64,000 bases of DNA from Parapedobacter tibetensis (GTDB lineage Bacteria > Bacteroidota > Bacteroidia > Sphingobacteriales > Sphingobacteriaceae): contig NZ_JAMXBE010000002.1 in NCBI RefSeq assembly GCF_024704835.1, forward strand, positions 310,001 to 374,000, in the 5' to 3' direction. Of the stretch, positions 62,926 to 64,000 are shown piece by piece. Under the pieces are notes generated by a model. That model was not told the origin of the DNA and made no database searches. It saw nothing but the letters and a program-made list of their open reading frames with translations. Within the stretch, counting starts at the first letter, position 1. Every line of letters begins with the position of its first letter. Position numbers and translations under genes: made by a program.

Positions 62926-62957
62926 TTTGCTTGCTTTAACTTGGTGCCCTAACTTTG
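62926..62957 (+). promoter_or_regulatory. Textbook Bacteroidota promoter of the serine hydrolase gene
   Basis: TTTG at 62926-62929 and TAACTTTG at 62950-62957 match the -33 and -7 consensus exactly, 20 bases apart. The expected start near 62964 leaves a leader of about 18 bases to the GTG at 62982 and thus supports that start codon. Confidence 0.8.
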
Positions 62958-62981
62958 GCGGCTCAATCATTCAACACCATT

Positions 62982-64000
62982 GTGCGATATTCATTAAGAC
63001 CGACTTCCATTTTAGTTATTACCGCCCTAATCATTGCATCATGCACCTCTTCCGAAAAGAAAAGACTGAGAACCGCACGTAAACAGCAGGAGAAAGACAG
63101 CCTGATGCTGGTATATGATGCCACGAAAGCGGACCAGCGCCTCGAAGCGTTTATGCAACGGCTGCATAGTCGCTCTGGCTTCAATGGCAATGTGCTCATC
63201 GCTAAAAAAGGCAAAATTCTTTATCAAAATACTTTTGGCTGGGCCGATTACCTGATGAAAGACAGTCTCAAGATTACCTCGCAATTTGAATTGGCCTCGG
63301 TATCCAAGCCACTCACAGCCACTGGGCTGCTCAAACTTTGGGAAGAAGGCAAAATTAAGCTGGAGCAGACCGTGGATGAGTTTTTTCCGGATTTCCCGTA
63401 TTCCGGCATCACGATCAAGCAACTGCTTTCCCACCGCTCGGGTCTTACCAACTACCTCTACTTTACAGATAAACTATGGCCGGATAAGCGCAAAGGAATG
63501 TCTAATATGGACGTGATGGAACTGTTGGCCATGCACAAACCAGAGAAATACGCCAATCCCAATGTGCGGTTCTTCTATAACAATACCAACTACATGATTT
63601 TAGCGGCCATCATCGAGAAGGTGAGCGGGCAAGATTTTGCCGTGTATATGCAAGAAAACGTATTCGGTCCCGCAGGCATGAAAAATACAGCAGTGTACTC
63701 CACTGCGGTATATGAAAAAATCCCAACGGGAGTCATCGGGCACGACAGGGTCTGGCGGCGCTCCGTGGTGCAGAATTTCCAAGATGGGCCAGTAGGTGAC
63801 AAAGGCATCTATAGTACGGTGCAGGATTTGTTTCTGTTTGATCGGGCGCTGCAAGAAGAACGCCTGCTTAAGGCGGAAACCTTGGATTCGGCTTATGCCG
63901 GCCACAGTACACCCACCAAGGAAATATTCAACTACGGCTACGGGTGGCGCACCTTCGACCCCGGTAACCATAAGGTGGTGTACCATACCGGTTGGTGGCA
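62982..64000 (+). CDS. Serine hydrolase of the class C beta-lactamase/penicillin-binding family, lipoprotein (partial)
   Basis: The frame opens with a GTG at 62982, 25 bases after a consensus promoter, and runs off the window end; 339 residues are visible. The lipobox LIIASC gives a lipid anchor at residue 21. The catalytic SxxK is SVSK (S106, K109) and the second motif YxN is YNN (199-201). HTGWW at the end of the window fits the third motif region. LLSHRSGLTNYLY is the usual conserved stretch between them. Family members include beta-lactamases, D-alanyl-D-alanine carboxypeptidases and esterases; the sequence does not decide which. An ATG-initiated frame over the signal region was not found. 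Confidence 0.88.
   Translation, partial: MRYSLRPTSILVITALIIASCTSSEKKRLRTARKQQEKDSLMLVYDATKADQRLEAFMQRLHSRSGFNGNVLIAKKGKILYQNTFGWADYLMKDSLKITSQFELASVSKPLTATGLLKLWEEGKIKLEQTVDEFFPDFPYSGITIKQLLSHRSGLTNYLYFTDKLWPDKRKGMSNMDVMELLAMHKPEKYANPNVRFFYNNTNYMILAAIIEKVSGQDFAVYMQENVFGPAGMKNTAVYSTAVYEKIPTGVIGHDRVWRRSVVQNFQDGPVGDKGIYSTVQDLFLFDRALQEERLLKAETLDSAYAGHSTPTKEIFNYGYGWRTFDPGNHKVVYHTGWW

Overview
The window is chromosomal DNA of a Bacteroidota bacterium, most likely a Sphingobacteriaceae relative (Sphingobacterium/Parapedobacter/Pedobacter type). The evidence is four SusC/SusD pairs, a PorV homologue next to a protein with a type IX secretion C-terminal domain, an ECF sigma/FecR/STN-SusC cascade, Bacteroidota-type promoter boxes (TTTG ... 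TAnnTTTG) and mostly weak Shine-Dalgarno sites. The genus is an inference. I saw no rRNA, tRNA, CRISPR array or intact insertion sequence.

Layout. (1) 1-140: 3' end of a peptide deformylase gene. (2) 160-9714, minus strand: a polysaccharide/glycoprotein-utilisation locus read from right to left as SusC, SusD, fasciclin lipoprotein, DUF5007-like lipoprotein, M60-like metallopeptidase and GH109-type glycosidase. The two enzymes suggest an O-glycoprotein (mucin-like) substrate. LacI-type operator-like palindromes lie upstream of both susC and the GH109 gene. (3) 10087-10734: decayed AAA ATPase. (4) 10858-12786: NagB/PIG-L fusion enzyme. (5) 12795-17681: a LytTR response regulator with a solute-binding-domain histidine kinase, an FMO-like flavoprotein and an orphan LytS-type kinase. 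(6) 17692-22605, minus: T9SS-sorted protein, PorV-like protein and a 1051-residue collagen-like fibre protein. (7) 23309-28335: second SusC/SusD pair, closed by a terminator, then a RES/Xre toxin-antitoxin pair. (8) 29434-36025, minus: an operon of planctomycete-type proteins (PSCyt/PSD1 protein, DUF1501 protein, secreted sugar isomerase-like protein, membrane cytochrome with leucine-rich repeats). (9) 36439-36821: an antitoxin beside an internally deleted PIN toxin. (10) 37578-43313: secreted hypothetical protein with the third SusC/SusD pair. (11) 43461-54018: ECF sigma factor, FecR anti-sigma, STN-type SusC, SusD, DUF4843 and PKD-like lipoproteins and a TlpA-like thioredoxin. (12) 54110-56034: holin-family membrane protein, a DisA_N/DAC-like putative nucleotide sensor and a small antitoxin-like protein. 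(13) 56142-62078: a GntR-regulated double ABC transporter operon whose last gene fuses an ABC-2 permease to a periplasmic thioredoxin domain. (14) 62389-64000: small secreted protein and the start of a serine beta-lactamase-family lipoprotein.

How the genes work together. Most of the window serves capture and breakdown of polymers outside the cell, with several separate control systems: putative LacI-type operators for the first locus, sigma/FecR transenvelope signalling for the fourth SusC/D system, and LytTR and GntR regulators elsewhere. The most unusual items are the ABC permease-thioredoxin fusion, the DAC-like protein with an altered RHR motif, the collagen-like fibre made beside PorV, the shared tandem operators of the first locus, and in-frame palindromic insertions inside FecR.
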